64,000 nt of DNA from Cristatella mucedo (lineage: Eukaryota; Bryozoa; Phylactolaemata; Cristatellidae): positions 763,001 to 827,000 of the forward strand of contig WPIO01000153.1 of NCBI GenBank assembly GCA_009760855.2, in the 5' to 3' direction. The position numbers were made by a program, and so were the translations under genes. The notes under the pieces are model-generated. The model did not search any database and was not told the origin of the DNA. It saw nothing but the letters and a program-made list of their open reading frames with translations. Within the stretch, counting starts at the first letter, position 1. Each line of letters opens with the position of its first letter. Below, piece by piece: positions 1 through 12,511 of the stretch.

Positions 1-1029
1 CAGCAGAGTGCTGCACCTTGTTTTAAGCGTTTCTCAGTTGAAAAACACATTTTGCACGAGTTCACAGCAGGTCGCGGAATAACTAGAAACTTCATATCTG
101 CTCCTCAGAAGGTGTACTGGCTAACGGCAGAGTGCTGCACCTTGTTACAACCATTTCGCAATTGAATAACTCATTTTGCACAGGTACGCAGCAGATTGCG
201 GAATATCCAGAAACTTCAAATCTGCTTTTTTGGGCATGCGGTAGCTGGCATTAGAGTGCTGCACCTTGTTTCATGCATTTTGCACTTAAATAACACATTT
301 CGCAAGAGTTCGCAGCAGATTGCCGAATATCTAGAACATTTGAAGCTGCTCGTCGGAGTGTGAGCTGGCTGGCAGCAGAGTGCTGCACCTTGTCACAAGC
401 ATTTTGCCCTTGAATGACACATTTCGCATGAGTTCCCAACAGATTGCGGAATATCTAGAAACCTCAAATCTGCTAGCCAGAGCGTGCGGTAGCTGGCAGT
501 TGATTGCTGCACCTTGCTTTAAGCATTTCGCACTTGAAAAACCTATTTCGGACGAGTTCGCAGCAGATCGCGAAATATCTAGAAACTTCAAATATGCTTT
601 TCGGAGCGAGCAGTAGCTGGCATCAGAGTGCCGCACCTTGTTGCAAGCATTTTGCACGTGACTAACACATTTCGCACAAGTTTGCAGCAGATCGCGGAAT
701 ATCAGGATACTTCAAATCAGCACGGCGGAGCGTGAGGTAGCTTGCAGCTGATTGCTGCACCTTGCTTTAAGAATTTCGCACATGAAAAACTAATTTCGCA
801 CGAGTTCGCAGCAGATCGCCGAATATCCAGAAACTTCAAATCTGCTATTTGGAGCGTGCCCTGGCTTGCAGCAGAGTGCTGCACCTTGTCCCAAGCGTTT
901 CGCCCTTTAATAACACATTTCGCACGAGTTCGCAACAGATTGCGGAATATCTAGAAAATTCGAATCTGCTCGTCGGAGTGTAAGCTCGCTGGCATCAGAG
1001 TGCTGCACCTTGTCGCGAGCATTTCGTCT

Positions 1030-2340
1030 ATTGAATAACACATTTCGCATTAGTTCGCTACAGATTGCAGAAAATCTAGAAACCACAAATCTGCTCGCCG
1101 GAGCGTGCCCTGGCTGGCAGCAGAGTGCTGCACCTTGTTTCGAGCATTTCACAATTGAATAACACATTTTGCACGTGTTTACTGCAGATCGCGGAATAAC
1201 TAGAAACTTTAAATCTGCTCGTCGGAGCGTACGCTGGCTGAGAGCAGAGTGTTGCACTTTGTTTCAATCATTTCGCACTTAAATAACACATTTCGAACGA
1301 GTTCGCAGCAGATTGCCGAATAGCTAGAAAATTTGAATCTGCTCGTCAGAGGGTGAGCTGGCTGGCAGCAGAGTGCTGCACCTTGTCGCAAGCATTTTGC
1401 CCTTGAATGACACATTTCGCACGAGTTCGCAACAGATTGCGGAATATCTAGAAACCTCAAGTCTGCTCGCCGGAGCGTGCCCTGGCTGGCAGCAGAGTGC
1501 TGCACCTTGTTTTAAGCGTTTCACAGTTGAAAAACACATTTTGCACGAGTTGACAGCAGGTCGCGGAATAACTAGAAACTTCAAATCTTCTCGTCGGACC
1601 GTACGCTGGCTAAGAGCAGAGTGCTGCACCTTGTTACAACCGTTTCGCAATTGAATAACTCATTTCGCACAGGTTCGCATTAGATTGCGGAATATCCAGA
1701 AACTTCAAATTTACTTTTCGGAGCATGCGGTAGCTGGCATCAGAGTGCTGCACCTTGTTTCATGCATTTCGCACTTGAATAACACATTTCGCACGCGTTC
1801 GCAGCGGATTGCCGAATATCTAGAAAATTCAAATCTGCTTGTCGGAGTGTAAGCTCGCAGGAATCAGAGTGGTGCAACTTGTCGCAAGCCGTTCGCACTT
1901 GAATAACACATTTCGCACGAGTTCGCTACAGATTGCGGAATATCTAGGAACCTCAAATCTGCTCGCCGGAGCGTGCCCTGGCTGTCAGCATTGTGCTGCA
2001 CCTTGTTTTAAGCATTTCACACTTGAAAAACACATTTTGCACGAGTTCACAGCAGATCGCGGAATAACTAGAAACTTCAAATCTGCTCGTCGGACCGTAC
2101 GCTGGCTGAGAGCAGAGTGCTGCACCTGGTTACAACCATCTCGCAATTGAAAAACTTATTTTGCACAGGTTTGCAGCAGATTGCAGACTATCCAGAAACT
2201 TCAAATCTGCTTTTTGGAGCATGCGGTAGCTGGCATCAGAGTGCTGCACCTTGTTTCATGCATTTCGCACTTGAATAACACATTTCGCACGAGTTCGCAG
2301 CAGATTGCCGAATATCTAGAAAATTCGAATCTGCTCGTCG
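1030..2340. repeat. Dispersed HOR segment, paralogue of 15,380-16,690
   Basis: About 1.3 kb (10-11 monomers) matches a segment 14,350 bp downstream in the same monomer order, including rare variants such as GCACGCGTTCGCAGCGG and CTCGCAGGAATCAGAGTG. Similarity fades at both ends where the subtype order changes. This shows that multi-monomer blocks, not single monomers, are the unit of amplification in domain A. Confidence 0.75.
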
Positions 2341-2790
2341 GAGTGTAAGCTCGCTGGCAACAGAGTGCTGCACCTTGCTTTAAGAATTTCGCACATGAAA
2401 AACTAATTTCGCACGAGATCGCAGCAGATCGCCGAATATCCTGAAACTTCAAATCTGCTATTCGGAGCGTGCCCTGGCTGGCAGCAGAGTGCTGCACCTT
2501 GTCGCAAGCATTTCGGACTTGAAAAACACATTTTGCACGAGTTCGCAGCAGATTGCGGATTATCTATAAACTTTAAATCTGCTCGCCGGTGCGTGAGCTG
2601 GCTATGAGCAGAGTGCTGCACCTTGTTACAGCCATTTCGCAAATGAATAACTCATTTCGCACAGGTTCGCAGCAGATTGAGGAATATCTATACTTCAAAT
2701 ATGCTTTTCGGAGCGAGCAGTAGCTGGCATCAGAGTACCGCACCTTGTTTTCTGCGATTCGCACTTGAATAACACATTTCGCACGAGTTC
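1690..2790. repeat. Dispersed HOR segment, paralogue of 12,512-13,612
   Basis: This 1.1-kb block of about nine monomers recurs 10,822 bp downstream with the same subtype order, ending in both places near a monomer with GAGTACCGCACCTTG. It overlaps the block shared with 15,380-16,690, so three places share its left part and only two share its right part, as expected after past unequal exchange. Confidence 0.7.
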
Positions 2791-4162
2791 GAAGCAGATT
2801 GCGGAATATCTAGAAAATTCGAATCTGCTCGTCGGAGTGTAAGCTCGCTGGCAGCTGATATCTGCGCTTTCCCTCAAGCATTTCGCACTTGAAAAACTCA
2901 TTTCGCACGAGTTCTCAGCAGATCGCGGAATATCTAGAAACTTTAAATCTGCTCGCAGGTGCGTGAGCTGGCTGGAAGCATAGTGCTACACCTTGCTCTA
3001 AGCATTTCGCACTTAAGAACTCATTTCACACGTGTTAGCATCAAATCGCGGAATATCCAGAAACTTCAAATCTGCTCTTCGGAGCTTGCACTGGCTGGCA
3101 GCTGAGTGCTGCACATGGTTACAACCTTTTCGTAATTGAATAATTTATTTCCCACAGGTTCGCAGCAGATTGCGGAATATCTAGAAACTTTAAATCTACT
3201 CGCCGGTGCATGAGCTGGCTGCCAGCGGAGTGCTACACCTTGCTTTAAGCATTTCGCACTTAAAAAACTCATTTCTCACGAGTTAGCATTAGATCGCGGA
3301 ATATCCAGAAACTTCAAATCTGCTCGCCGGTGCGTGAGCTGGCTGAGAGCAGAGTGCTGCACCTTGTTACAACCATTTCGCAAATGAATAACTCATTTCG
3401 CACAGGCTCGCAGCAGATTGCGGAATATCTATACTTCAAATATGCTTTTCGGAGCGAGCAGTAGCTGGCATCAGAGTGCCGCACCTTGTTTTCTGCGTTT
3501 CGCACTTGAATAACACATTTCGCACGAGTTTGCAGCAGATTGCGGAATATCTAGAAAATTCGAATGTGCTCGTCGGAGTGTAAGCTCGCTGGCAGCAGAG
3601 TGCCGCACCTTGTCGCGAGCATTTCGTCCATTGAATAACACATTTCGCACGAGTTCACAAAAGATTGCGGAATATCTAGAAACCACAAATCTGCTCGCCG
3701 GAGCGTGCCCTGGCTGGCAGAAGAGTGCTGCACCTTGTTTCAAGCATTTCACACTTGAAAAAGACATTTTGCACGAGTTCCCAGCAGGTCGCAGAAAAAC
3801 TAGAAACTTCAAATCTGCTCCTCAGAGCGTGTACTAGCTAACAGCAGAGTGCTGCACCTTGTTACAACCATTTCGCAACTGAATAACTCATTTTGCACAG
3901 GTTCGCAGCAGATTGCGGAATATCCAGAAACTTCAAATCTGCTTTTTGGAGCATGCTTTAGCTGGCATCAGAGTGCTGCACCTTGTTTCATGCATTTCGC
4001 ACTTGAATAAAACATTTCGCACGAGTTCGAAGCAGATTGCCGAATAACTAGAAAATTCGAATCTGCTCGTTGAAGTGTGAGCTGGCTGGCAGCAGAGTGC
4101 TGCACCTTGTCGCAAGCATTTCGCCCTTGAATAACACATTTCGCACGAGTTCGCAACAGATA

Positions 4163-6150
4163 GCGGAATATCTAGAAACCTCAAATCTGCTCGCCGGAGC
4201 GTGCCCTGGCTGGCAGCAGAGTGCTGCACCTCGTTTTAAGCCTTTCACACTTGAAAAACACATTTTGCACGAGTTCACAGCAGATCGCGAAATAACTAGA
4301 AACTTTAAATCTGCTCGTCGGAGCGTACGCTGGCTGAGAGCAGAGTGCTGCACTTTGTTTCAATCATTTCGCACTTAAATAACACATTTCGAACGAGTTC
4401 GCAGCAGATTGCCGATTATCTAGAATATTTGACTCTGCTCGTCGGAGTGTGAGCTGGCTGGCAGCTGAGTGCTGCACCTTGTCGCAAGCATTTTGCCCTT
4501 GAATGACACATTTCGCACGAGTTCACAACAGATTGCGGAATATCTGGAAACCTCAAGTCTGCTCGCCGGAGCGAGCCCTGGCTGGCAGCAGAGTGCTGCA
4601 TCTTGTTTTAAGCGTTTCACAGTTGAAAAACACATTTTGCACGAGTTCACAGCAGGTCGCAATATAACTAGAAACTTCAAATCTTCTCGTCGGACCGTAC
4701 GCTGGCTGAGAGCAGAGTGCTGCACCTTGTTACAACCATTTCGCAATTGAATAACTCATTTCGCACAGGTTCGCATTAGATTGCGGAATATCCAGAAACT
4801 TCAAATCTGCTTTTTGGAGCATGCGGTAGCTGGCATCAGAGTGCTGCACCTTGTTTCATGCATTTCGCACTTGAATAACACATTTCGCACGAGTTCGCAG
4901 CAGATTGCCGAATATCTAGAAAATTCGAATCTGCTCGTCGGAGTGTAAGCTCGCTGGCAGCAGAGTGCTGCACCTTGCTTTAAGAATTTCGCACATGAAA
5001 AACTAATTTCGCACGAGATCGCAGCAGATCGCCGAATATCCAGAAACTTCAAATCTGCTATTCGGAGCGTGCCCTGGCTGGCAGCAGAGTGCTGCACCTT
5101 GTCGCAAGCATTTCGGACTTGAAAAAACACATTTTGCACGAGTTCGCAGCAGATTGCGGATTATCTAGAAACTTTAAATCTGCTCGCCGGTGCGTGAGCT
5201 GGCTATGAGCAGAGTGCTGCACCTTGTTACAACCATTTCGCAAATGAATAACTCATTTCGCACAGGTTCGCAGCAGATTGCGGAATATCTATACTTCAAA
5301 TATGCTTTTCGGAGCGAGCAGTAGCTGGCATCAGAGTACCGCACCTTGTTTTCTGCGTTTCGCACTTGAATAACACATTTCGCACGAGTTCGAAGCAGAT
5401 TGCGGAATATCTAGAAAATTCGAATCTGCTCGTCGGAGTGTAAGCTCGCTGGCAGCTGATATCTGCGCTTTCCCTCAAGCATTTCGCACTTGAAAAACTC
5501 ATTTCGCACGAGTTCTCAGCAGATCGCGGAATATCTAGAAACTTTAAATCTGCTCGCAGGTGCGTGAGCTTACTGGAAGCATAGTGCTACACCTTGCTCT
5601 AAGCATTTCGCACTTAAGAACTCATTTCGCACGTGTTAGCATCAAATCGCGGAATATCCAGAAACTTCAAATCTGCTCTTCGGAGCTTGCACTGGCTGGC
5701 AGCTGAGTGCTGCACATGGTTACAACCATTTCGCAATTGAATAATTTGTTTCCCACAGGTTCGCAGCAGATTGCGGAATATCTAGAAACTTTAAATCTCC
5801 TCGCCGGTGCATGAGCTGGCTGCCAGCAGAGTGCTACACCTTGTTTTAAGCATTTCGCACTTAAAATACACATTTCGCACGAGTTCGCAGCAGATTGCGG
5901 ATTATCTAGAAACTTTAAATCTCCTCGCAGGTGCGGAGCTGGCTGGCAGCAGAGTGCTACACCTTGCTCTAAGCATTTCGCACTTAAAAAACTTATTTCG
6001 CACGAGTTCACAGCAGATCGCAGAATATCCAGAAACTTTAAATTGAATAACTCATTACGCAAAGGTTCGCATTAGATTGAGGAATATCCAGAAACTTCAA
6101 ATTGGCTTTTCGGAGCATGCAGTAGCTGGCATCAGAGTGCTGCACCTTGT
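4163..6150. repeat. 2-kb HOR segment, paralogue of 8,196-10,101
   Basis: About 16 monomers here match the segment starting at 8,196. The offset is 4,033 bp on the left. It drops to 3,946 bp after about position 8,930, because the downstream copy has lost about 86 bp inside one monomer. The match ends just after the 65-bp-deleted monomer at 6,041/9,991, where the next monomer is CTTGTCGCAAGC here but CTTGTTTCATGC in the other copy. Confidence 0.8.
6026..6085. repeat. Truncated satellite monomer (65-bp deletion), copy 1
   Basis: The usual TTCAAATCTGCT-linker-CTTGTTACAACCATTTCGCAATTGAATAAC run is cut short: AAACTTTAAAT joins directly to TTGAATAACTC at about 6,041. Successive TCCAGA blocks are therefore about 59 bp apart instead of 124. 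The junction shows a 3-bp shared AAT, consistent with deletion at microhomology. The same junction occurs at four later sites. Confidence 0.9.
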
Positions 6151-7202
6151 CGCAAGCATTTCGCCCTTGAATAACACATTTCGCACGAGTTCGCAACAGA
6201 TTGCGGAATATCTAGGAACCTCAAATCTGCTCGCCGGAGCGTGCCCTGGCTGGCAGCAGAGTGCTGCACCTTGTTTTAAGCATTTTACACTTGACAAACA
6301 CATTTTGCACGAGTTCACAGCAGATCGCGGAATAACTAGAAACTTTAAATCTGCTCGTCGGAGCATACGCTGGCTGAGAGCAGAGTGCTGCACTTTGTTT
6401 CAATCATTTCGCACTTGACTAACACATTTCGCACGAGTTCGCAGCAAATCGCAGAGTATCTAGAGAATTCATATCCGCTTGTCGGAGCATGTGCTGGCAG
6501 GCAGCAGAGAGTGCTGCTGCACCTTGTTTCAAAAATTTTCCCACGTGACTAACACATTTCGCACAAGTTTGCAGCAGATCGCGGAATATTCAGAAACTTC
6601 AAATCTGCTATTCGGAGCGTGCTTTGGCTGGCAGCAGAGTGCTGCACCATGTCGCAAGCATTTCGCCCTTTAATAACACATTTCGCACGAGTTCGCAACA
6701 GATTGCGGAATATCTAGAAACTTCAAATCTTCTCGCCGGTGTGTGAGCTGGCTGGCAGCAGCAGAGTGCTACACCTTGTTACAACCATTTCGCAATTGAA
6801 TAACTCATTTCGCACAGGTTCGCAGCAGATTGCAGAATATCCAGAAACGTCAAATCTGCTTTTTGGAGCATGCAGTAGCTGGCATCAGAGTGCTGCACCT
6901 TGTGTCAAGCATTTCGCACTTGAATAACACATTTCGCACGAGTTCCCTACAGATTGCGGAATATCTAGGAACCTCAAATCTGCTCGCCGGAGCGTGCCCT
7001 GGCTGGCAGCAGAGTGCTGCACCTCTTTTTAAGCATTTCACACTTAAAAAAGACATTTTGCACGAGTTCGCAGCAGGTCGCAGAAAAACTAGAAACTTCA
7101 AATCTGCTTCTCAGAGCGTGTACTGGCTAACAGCAGAGTGCTGCACCTTGTTACAGCCATTTCGCAACTGAATAACTCATTTTGCACAGGTTCGCAGCAG
7201 AT

Positions 7203-8205
7203 TGAGGAATATCCAGAAACTTCAAATTGGCTTTTCGGAGCATGCAGTAGCTGGCATCAGAGTGCTGCACCTTGTTTCATGCATTTCGCCCTTGAATAAC
7301 ACATTTCGCACGAGTTCACAGCAGATTGCCGAATATCTAGAAAATTCGAATCTGCTCGTCGGAGTGTAAGCTCGCTGACAGCAGAGTGCTGCACCTTGTC
7401 GCAAGCATTTCGCCCTTGAATAACACATTTCGCACGAGTTCGCAACAGATTTCGGAATATCTAGGAACCTCAAATCTGCTCGCCGGAGCGTGCCCTGGCT
7501 GGCAGCAGAGTGCTGCACCTTGTTTTAAGCATTTTACACTTGAAAAACACATTTTGCACGAGTTCACAGCAGATCGCGGAAAAACTAGAAACTTTAAATC
7601 TGCTCGTCGGGGCATACGCTGGCTGAGAGCAGAGTGCTGCACTTTGTTTCAATCATTTCGCACTTGACTAACACATTTCGCACGAGTTCGCAGCAAATCG
7701 CAGAGTATCTAGAGAATTCATATCCGCTTGTCGGAGCATGTGCTGGCAGGCAGCAGAGTGCTGCACCTTGTTTCAAAAATTTCCCACGTGACTAACACAT
7801 TTCGCACAAGTTTGCAGCAGATCGCGGAATATTCAGAAACTTCAAATCTGCTATTCGGAGCGTGCTTTGGCTGGCAGCAGAGTGCTGCACCTTGTCGCAA
7901 GCATTTCGCCCTTTATTAACACATTTCGCACGACTTCGCAACAGATTGCGGAATATCTAGAAACTTCAAATCTTCTCGCCGGTGTGTGAGCTGGCTGGCA
8001 GCAGAGTGCTACACCTTGTTACAACCATTTCGCAATTGAATAACTCATTTCGCACAGGTTCGCAGCAGATTGCAGAATATCCAGAAACGTCAAATCTGCT
8101 TTTTGGAGCATGCAGTAGCTGGCATCAGAGTGCTGCACCTTGTGTCAAGCATTTCGCACTTGAATAACACATTTCGCACGAGTTCCCTACAGATTGCGGA
8201 ATATC
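7203..8205. repeat. 1-kb HOR segment, paralogue of 10,029-11,031 (2,826-bp offset)
   Basis: Eight monomers match the block 2,826 bp downstream, starting at the ATTGAGGAATATCC variant and ending at a monomer with GAGTTCCCTACAG. Related copies also lie near 14,430, 18,330 and 21,370. The upstream flank here differs from the other four copies because it lacks the truncated monomer, so the left edge is a recombination join. Confidence 0.75.
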
Positions 8206-8823
8206 TAGAAACCTCAAATCTGCTCGCCGGAGCGTGCCCTGGCTGGCAGCAGAGTGCTGCACCTCGTTTTAAGCCTTTCACACTTGAAAAACACATTTTG
8301 CACGAGTTCACAGCAGATCGCGAAATAACTAGAAACTTTAAATCTGCTCGTCGGAGCGTACGCTGGCTGAGAGCAGAGTGCTGCACTTTGTTTCAATCAT
8401 TTCGCACTTAAATAACACATTTCGAACGAGTTCGCAGCAGATTGCCGAATATCTAGAATATTTGAATCTGCTCGTCGGAGTTTGAGCTGGCTGGCAGCTG
8501 AGTGCTGCACCTTGTCGCAAGCATTTTGCCCTTGAATGACACATTTCGCACGAGTTCGCAACAGATTGCGGAATATCTGGAAACCTCAAGTCTGCTCGCC
8601 GGAGCGAGCCCTGGCTGGCAGCAGAGTGCTGCACCTTGTTTTAAGCGTTTCACAGTTGAAAAACACATTTTGCACGAGTTCACAGCAGGTCGCAATATAA
8701 CTAGAAACTTCAAATCTTCTCGTCGGACCGTACGCTGGCTGAGAGCAGAGTGCTGCACCTTGTTACAACCATTTCGCAATTGAATAACTCATTTCGCACA
8801 GGTTCGCATTAGATTGCGGAATA

Positions 8824-8986
8824 TCCAGAAACTTCAAATCTGCTTTTTGGAGCATGCGGTAGCTAGCATCAGAGTGCTGCACCTTGTTTCATGCATTTCG
8901 CACTTGAATAACACATTTCGCACGAGTTCGCAATTTCGCACATGAAAAACTAATTTCGCACGAGATCGCAGCAGATTGCCGAATAT
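8824..8986. repeat. Fused monomer with 86-bp deletion
   Basis: GAGTTCGCA runs straight into ATTTCGCACATG at about 8,930. The TCCAGA blocks on either side are 162 bp apart (124 + 38) where 248 is expected. The paralogous segment near 4,895-4,990 keeps the intact sequence, so the deletion is private to this copy. Confidence 0.85.
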
Positions 8987-9930
8987 CCAGAAACTTCAAA
9001 TCTGCTATTCGGAGCGTGCCCTGGCTGGCAGCAGAGTGCTGCACCTTGTCGCAAGCATTTCGGACTTGAAAAACACATTTTGCACGAGTTCGCAGCAGAT
9101 TGCGGATTATCTAGAAACTTTAAATCTGCTCGCCGGTGCGTGAGCTGGCTATGAGCAGAGTGCTGCACCTTGTTACAACCATTTCGCAAATGAATAACTC
9201 ATTTCGCACAGGTTCGCAGCAGATTGCGGAATATCTATACTTCAAATATGCTTTTCGGAGCGAGCAGTAGCTGGCATCAGAGTACCGCACCTTGTTTTCT
9301 GCGTTTCGCACTTGAATAACACATTTCGCACGAGTTCGAAGCAGATTGCGGAATATCTAGAAAATTCGAATCTGCTCTTCGGAGTGTAAGCTCGCTGGCA
9401 GCTGATATCTGCGCTTTCCCTCAAGCATTTCGCACTTGAAAAACTCATTTCGCACGAGTTCTCAGCAGATCGCGGAATATCTAGAAACTTTAAATCTGCT
9501 CGCAGGTGCGTGAGCTGGCTGGAAGCATAGTGCTACACCTTGCTCTAAGCATTTCGCACTTAAGAACTCATTTCGCACGTGTTAGCATCAAATCGCGGAA
9601 TATCCAGAAACTTGAAATCTGCTCTTCGGAGCTTGCACTGGCTGGCAGCTGAGTGCTGCACATGGTTACAACCATTTCGCAATTGAATAATTTGTTTCCC
9701 ACAGGTTCGCAGCAGATTGCGGAATATCTAGAAACTTTAAATCTCCTCGCCGGTGCATGAGCTGGCTGCCAGCAGAGTGCTACACCTTGTTTTAAGCATT
9801 TCGCACTTAAAATACACATTTCGCACGAGTTCGCAGCAGATTGCGGATTATCTAGAAACTTTAAATCTCCTCGCAGGTGCGGAGCTGGCTGGCAGCAGAG
9901 TGCTACACCTTGCTCTAAGCATTTCGCACT

Positions 9931-9939
9931 AAAAAAAAA
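9931..9939. repeat. A9 homopolymer in a satellite monomer
   Basis: CGCACT is followed by nine A where paralogues (for example near 5,993 and 14,332) read CGCACTTAAAAAAC. The same monomer also has an extra GAA at about 9,971 (CAGAAGAATATCC). These could be true slippage changes or assembly errors. Confidence 0.8.
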
Positions 9940-9975
9940 CTTATTTCGCACGAGTTCACAGCAGATCGCAGAAGA

Positions 9976-10036
9976 ATATCCAGAAACTTTAAATTGAATA
10001 ACTCATTACGCAAAGGTTCGCATTAGATTGAGGAAT
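9976..10036. repeat. Truncated satellite monomer (65-bp deletion), copy 2
   Basis: The same AAACTTTAAAT-TTGAATAACTC join as at 6,041 is seen at about 9,991, followed by the same GTTCGCATTAGATTGAGG variant. Shared junction and flanks mean a single deletion spread by amplification rather than repeated deletion. Confidence 0.9.
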
Positions 10037-12511
10037 ATCCAGAAACTTCAAATTGGCTTTTCGGAGCATGCAGTAGCTGGCATCAGAGTGCTGCACCTTG
10101 TTTCATGCATTTCGCCCTTGAATAACACATTTCGCACGAGTTCACAGCAGATTGCCGAATATCTAGAAAATTCGAATCTGCTCGTCGGAGTGTAAGCTCG
10201 CTGGCAGCAGAGTGCTGCACCTTGTCGCAAGCATTTCGCCCTTGAATAACACATTTCGCACGAGTTCGCAACAGATTGCGGAATATCTAGGAACCTCAAA
10301 TCTGCTCGCCGGAGCGTGCCCTGGCTGGCAGCAGAGTGCTGCACCTTGTTTTAAGCATTTTACACTTGAAAAACACATTTTGCACGAGTTCACAGCAGAT
10401 CGCGGAATAACTAGAAACTTTAAATCTGCTCGTCGGAGCATACGCTGGCTGAGAGCAGAGTGCTGCACTTTGTTTCAATCATTTCGCACTTGACTAACAC
10501 ATTTCGCACGAGTTCGCAGCAAATCGCAGAGTATCTAGAGAATTCATATCCGCTTGTCGGAGCATGTGCTGGCAGGCAGCAGAGTGCTGCACCTTGTTTC
10601 AAAAATTTCCCACGTGACTAACACATTTCGCACAAGTTTGCAGCAGATCGCGGAATATTCAGAAACTTCAAATCTGCTATTCGGAGCGTGCTTTGGCTGG
10701 CAGCAGAGTGCTGCACCTTGTCGCAAGCATTTCGCCCTTTAATAACACATTTCGCACGAGTTCGCAACAGATTGCGGAATATCTAGAAACTTTAAATCTT
10801 CTCGCCGGTGTGTGAGCTGGCTGGCAGCAGAGTGCTACACCTTGTTACAACCATTTCGCAATTGAATAACTCATTTCGCACAGGTTCGCAGCAGATTGCA
10901 GAATATCCAGAAACGTCAAATCTGCTTTTTGGAGCATGCAGTAGCTGGCATCAGAGTGCTGCACCTTGTGTCAAGCATTTCGCACTTGAATAACACATTT
11001 CGCACGAGTTCCCTACAGATTGCGGAATATCTAGGAACCTCAAATCTGCTCGCCGGAGCGTGCCCTGGCTGGCAGCAGAGTGCTGCACCTCTTTTTAAGC
11101 ATTTCACACTTAAAAAAGACATTTTGCACGAGTTCGCAGCAGGTCGCAGAAAAACTAGAAACTTCAAATCTGCTCCTCAGAGCGTGTACTGGCTAACAGC
11201 AGAGTGCTGCACCTTGTTACAGCCATTTCGCAACTGAATAACTCATTTTGCACAGGTTCGCAGCAGATTGCGGAATATCCAGAAACTTCAAATCTGCTTT
11301 TTGGAGCATGAGTAGCTGGCATCAGAGTGCTGCACCTTGTTTCATGCATTTCGCACTTGAATAAAACATTTCGCACGAGTTCGAAGCAGATTGCCGAATA
11401 ACTAGAAAATTCGAATCTGCTCGTTGAAGTGTGAGCTGGCTGGCAGCAGAGTGCTGCACCTTGTCGCAAGCATTTCGCCCTTGAATAACACATTTCGCAC
11501 GAGTTCGCAACAGATAGCGGAATATCTAGAAACCTCACATCTGCTCGCCGGAGCATGCCCTGGCTGGCAGCAGAGTGCTGCACCTTCTTTTAAGCATTTC
11601 ACACTTGAAAGACACATTTTGCACGAGTTCACAACAGATCGCGGAATAACTAGAAACTTCAAATCTACTCGTCGGACCGTACGCTGGCTGAGAGCAGAGT
11701 GCTGCACCTTGTTACAACCATTTCGCAATTGAATAACTCATTTTGCACAGGTTCGCAGCAGATTGCGGAATATCCAGAAACTTCAAATCTGCTTTTTAGA
11801 GCATGCGGTAGCTGGCATCAGAGTGCTGCACCTTGTTTTCTGCATTTTGCACTTGAATAACACATTTCGCACGAGTTCGCAGCAGATTTCCGAATATCTG
11901 GAAAATTCGAATCTGCTCGTCGGAGTGTAAGCTCGCTGGCAGCAGATTGCTGCACCTTGTCGCGAGCATTTTGCCCTTGAATAACACATTTTGCACGAGT
12001 TCACAGCAGATCGCGGAATAACTAGAAACTTTAAATCTGCTCGTCGGAGCGTACGCTGGCTGAGAGCAGAGTGCTGCACTTTGTTACAATCATTTCGCAC
12101 TTGAATAACACATTTTAAACGAGTTCGCAGCAGATCGCCGAATATCTAGAAAAATTGAATCTGCTCGTCGGAGTGTGAGCTGGCTGGCAGCAGAGTGCTG
12201 CACCTTGTCGCAAGCATTTTGCCATTGAATGCCACATTTCGCACGAGTTCGCTACAGATTGCGGAATATCTAGGAACCTTAAATCTGCTCGCCGGAGCGT
12301 GACCTGGCTGGCAGCAGAGTGCTGCACCTCTTTTTAAGCATTTCACACTTAAAAAAGACATTTTGCACGAGTTCACAGCAGGTCGCGGAAAAACTAGAAA
12401 CTTCAAATCTGCTCCTCAGAGCGTGTACTGGCTAACAGCAGAGTGCTGCACCTTGTTACGGCCATTTCGCAACTGAATAACTCATTTTGCACAGGTTCGC
12501 AGCAGATTGCG

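Larger units (their letters stand above)
9790..11985. repeat. 2.2-kb HOR segment, paralogue of 18,087-20,282
   Basis: About 17.5 monomers match the sequence 8,297 bp downstream in unbroken order, including the truncated monomer and the five-monomer stretch with GTGACTAACACATTTCGC. This ties the irregular left part of domain A to the regular 3,033-bp repeat on its right, which probably derives from the same ancestral HOR. Confidence 0.75.

Noticed and set aside
6542-7790. E-box CACGTG motifs (for example 6,542 and 7,785) as regulatory sites
   Set aside because: They arise from single-base variants of the CGCACGAG/CGCACTTG blocks and occur only in some subtypes. There is no gene nearby for them to regulate.
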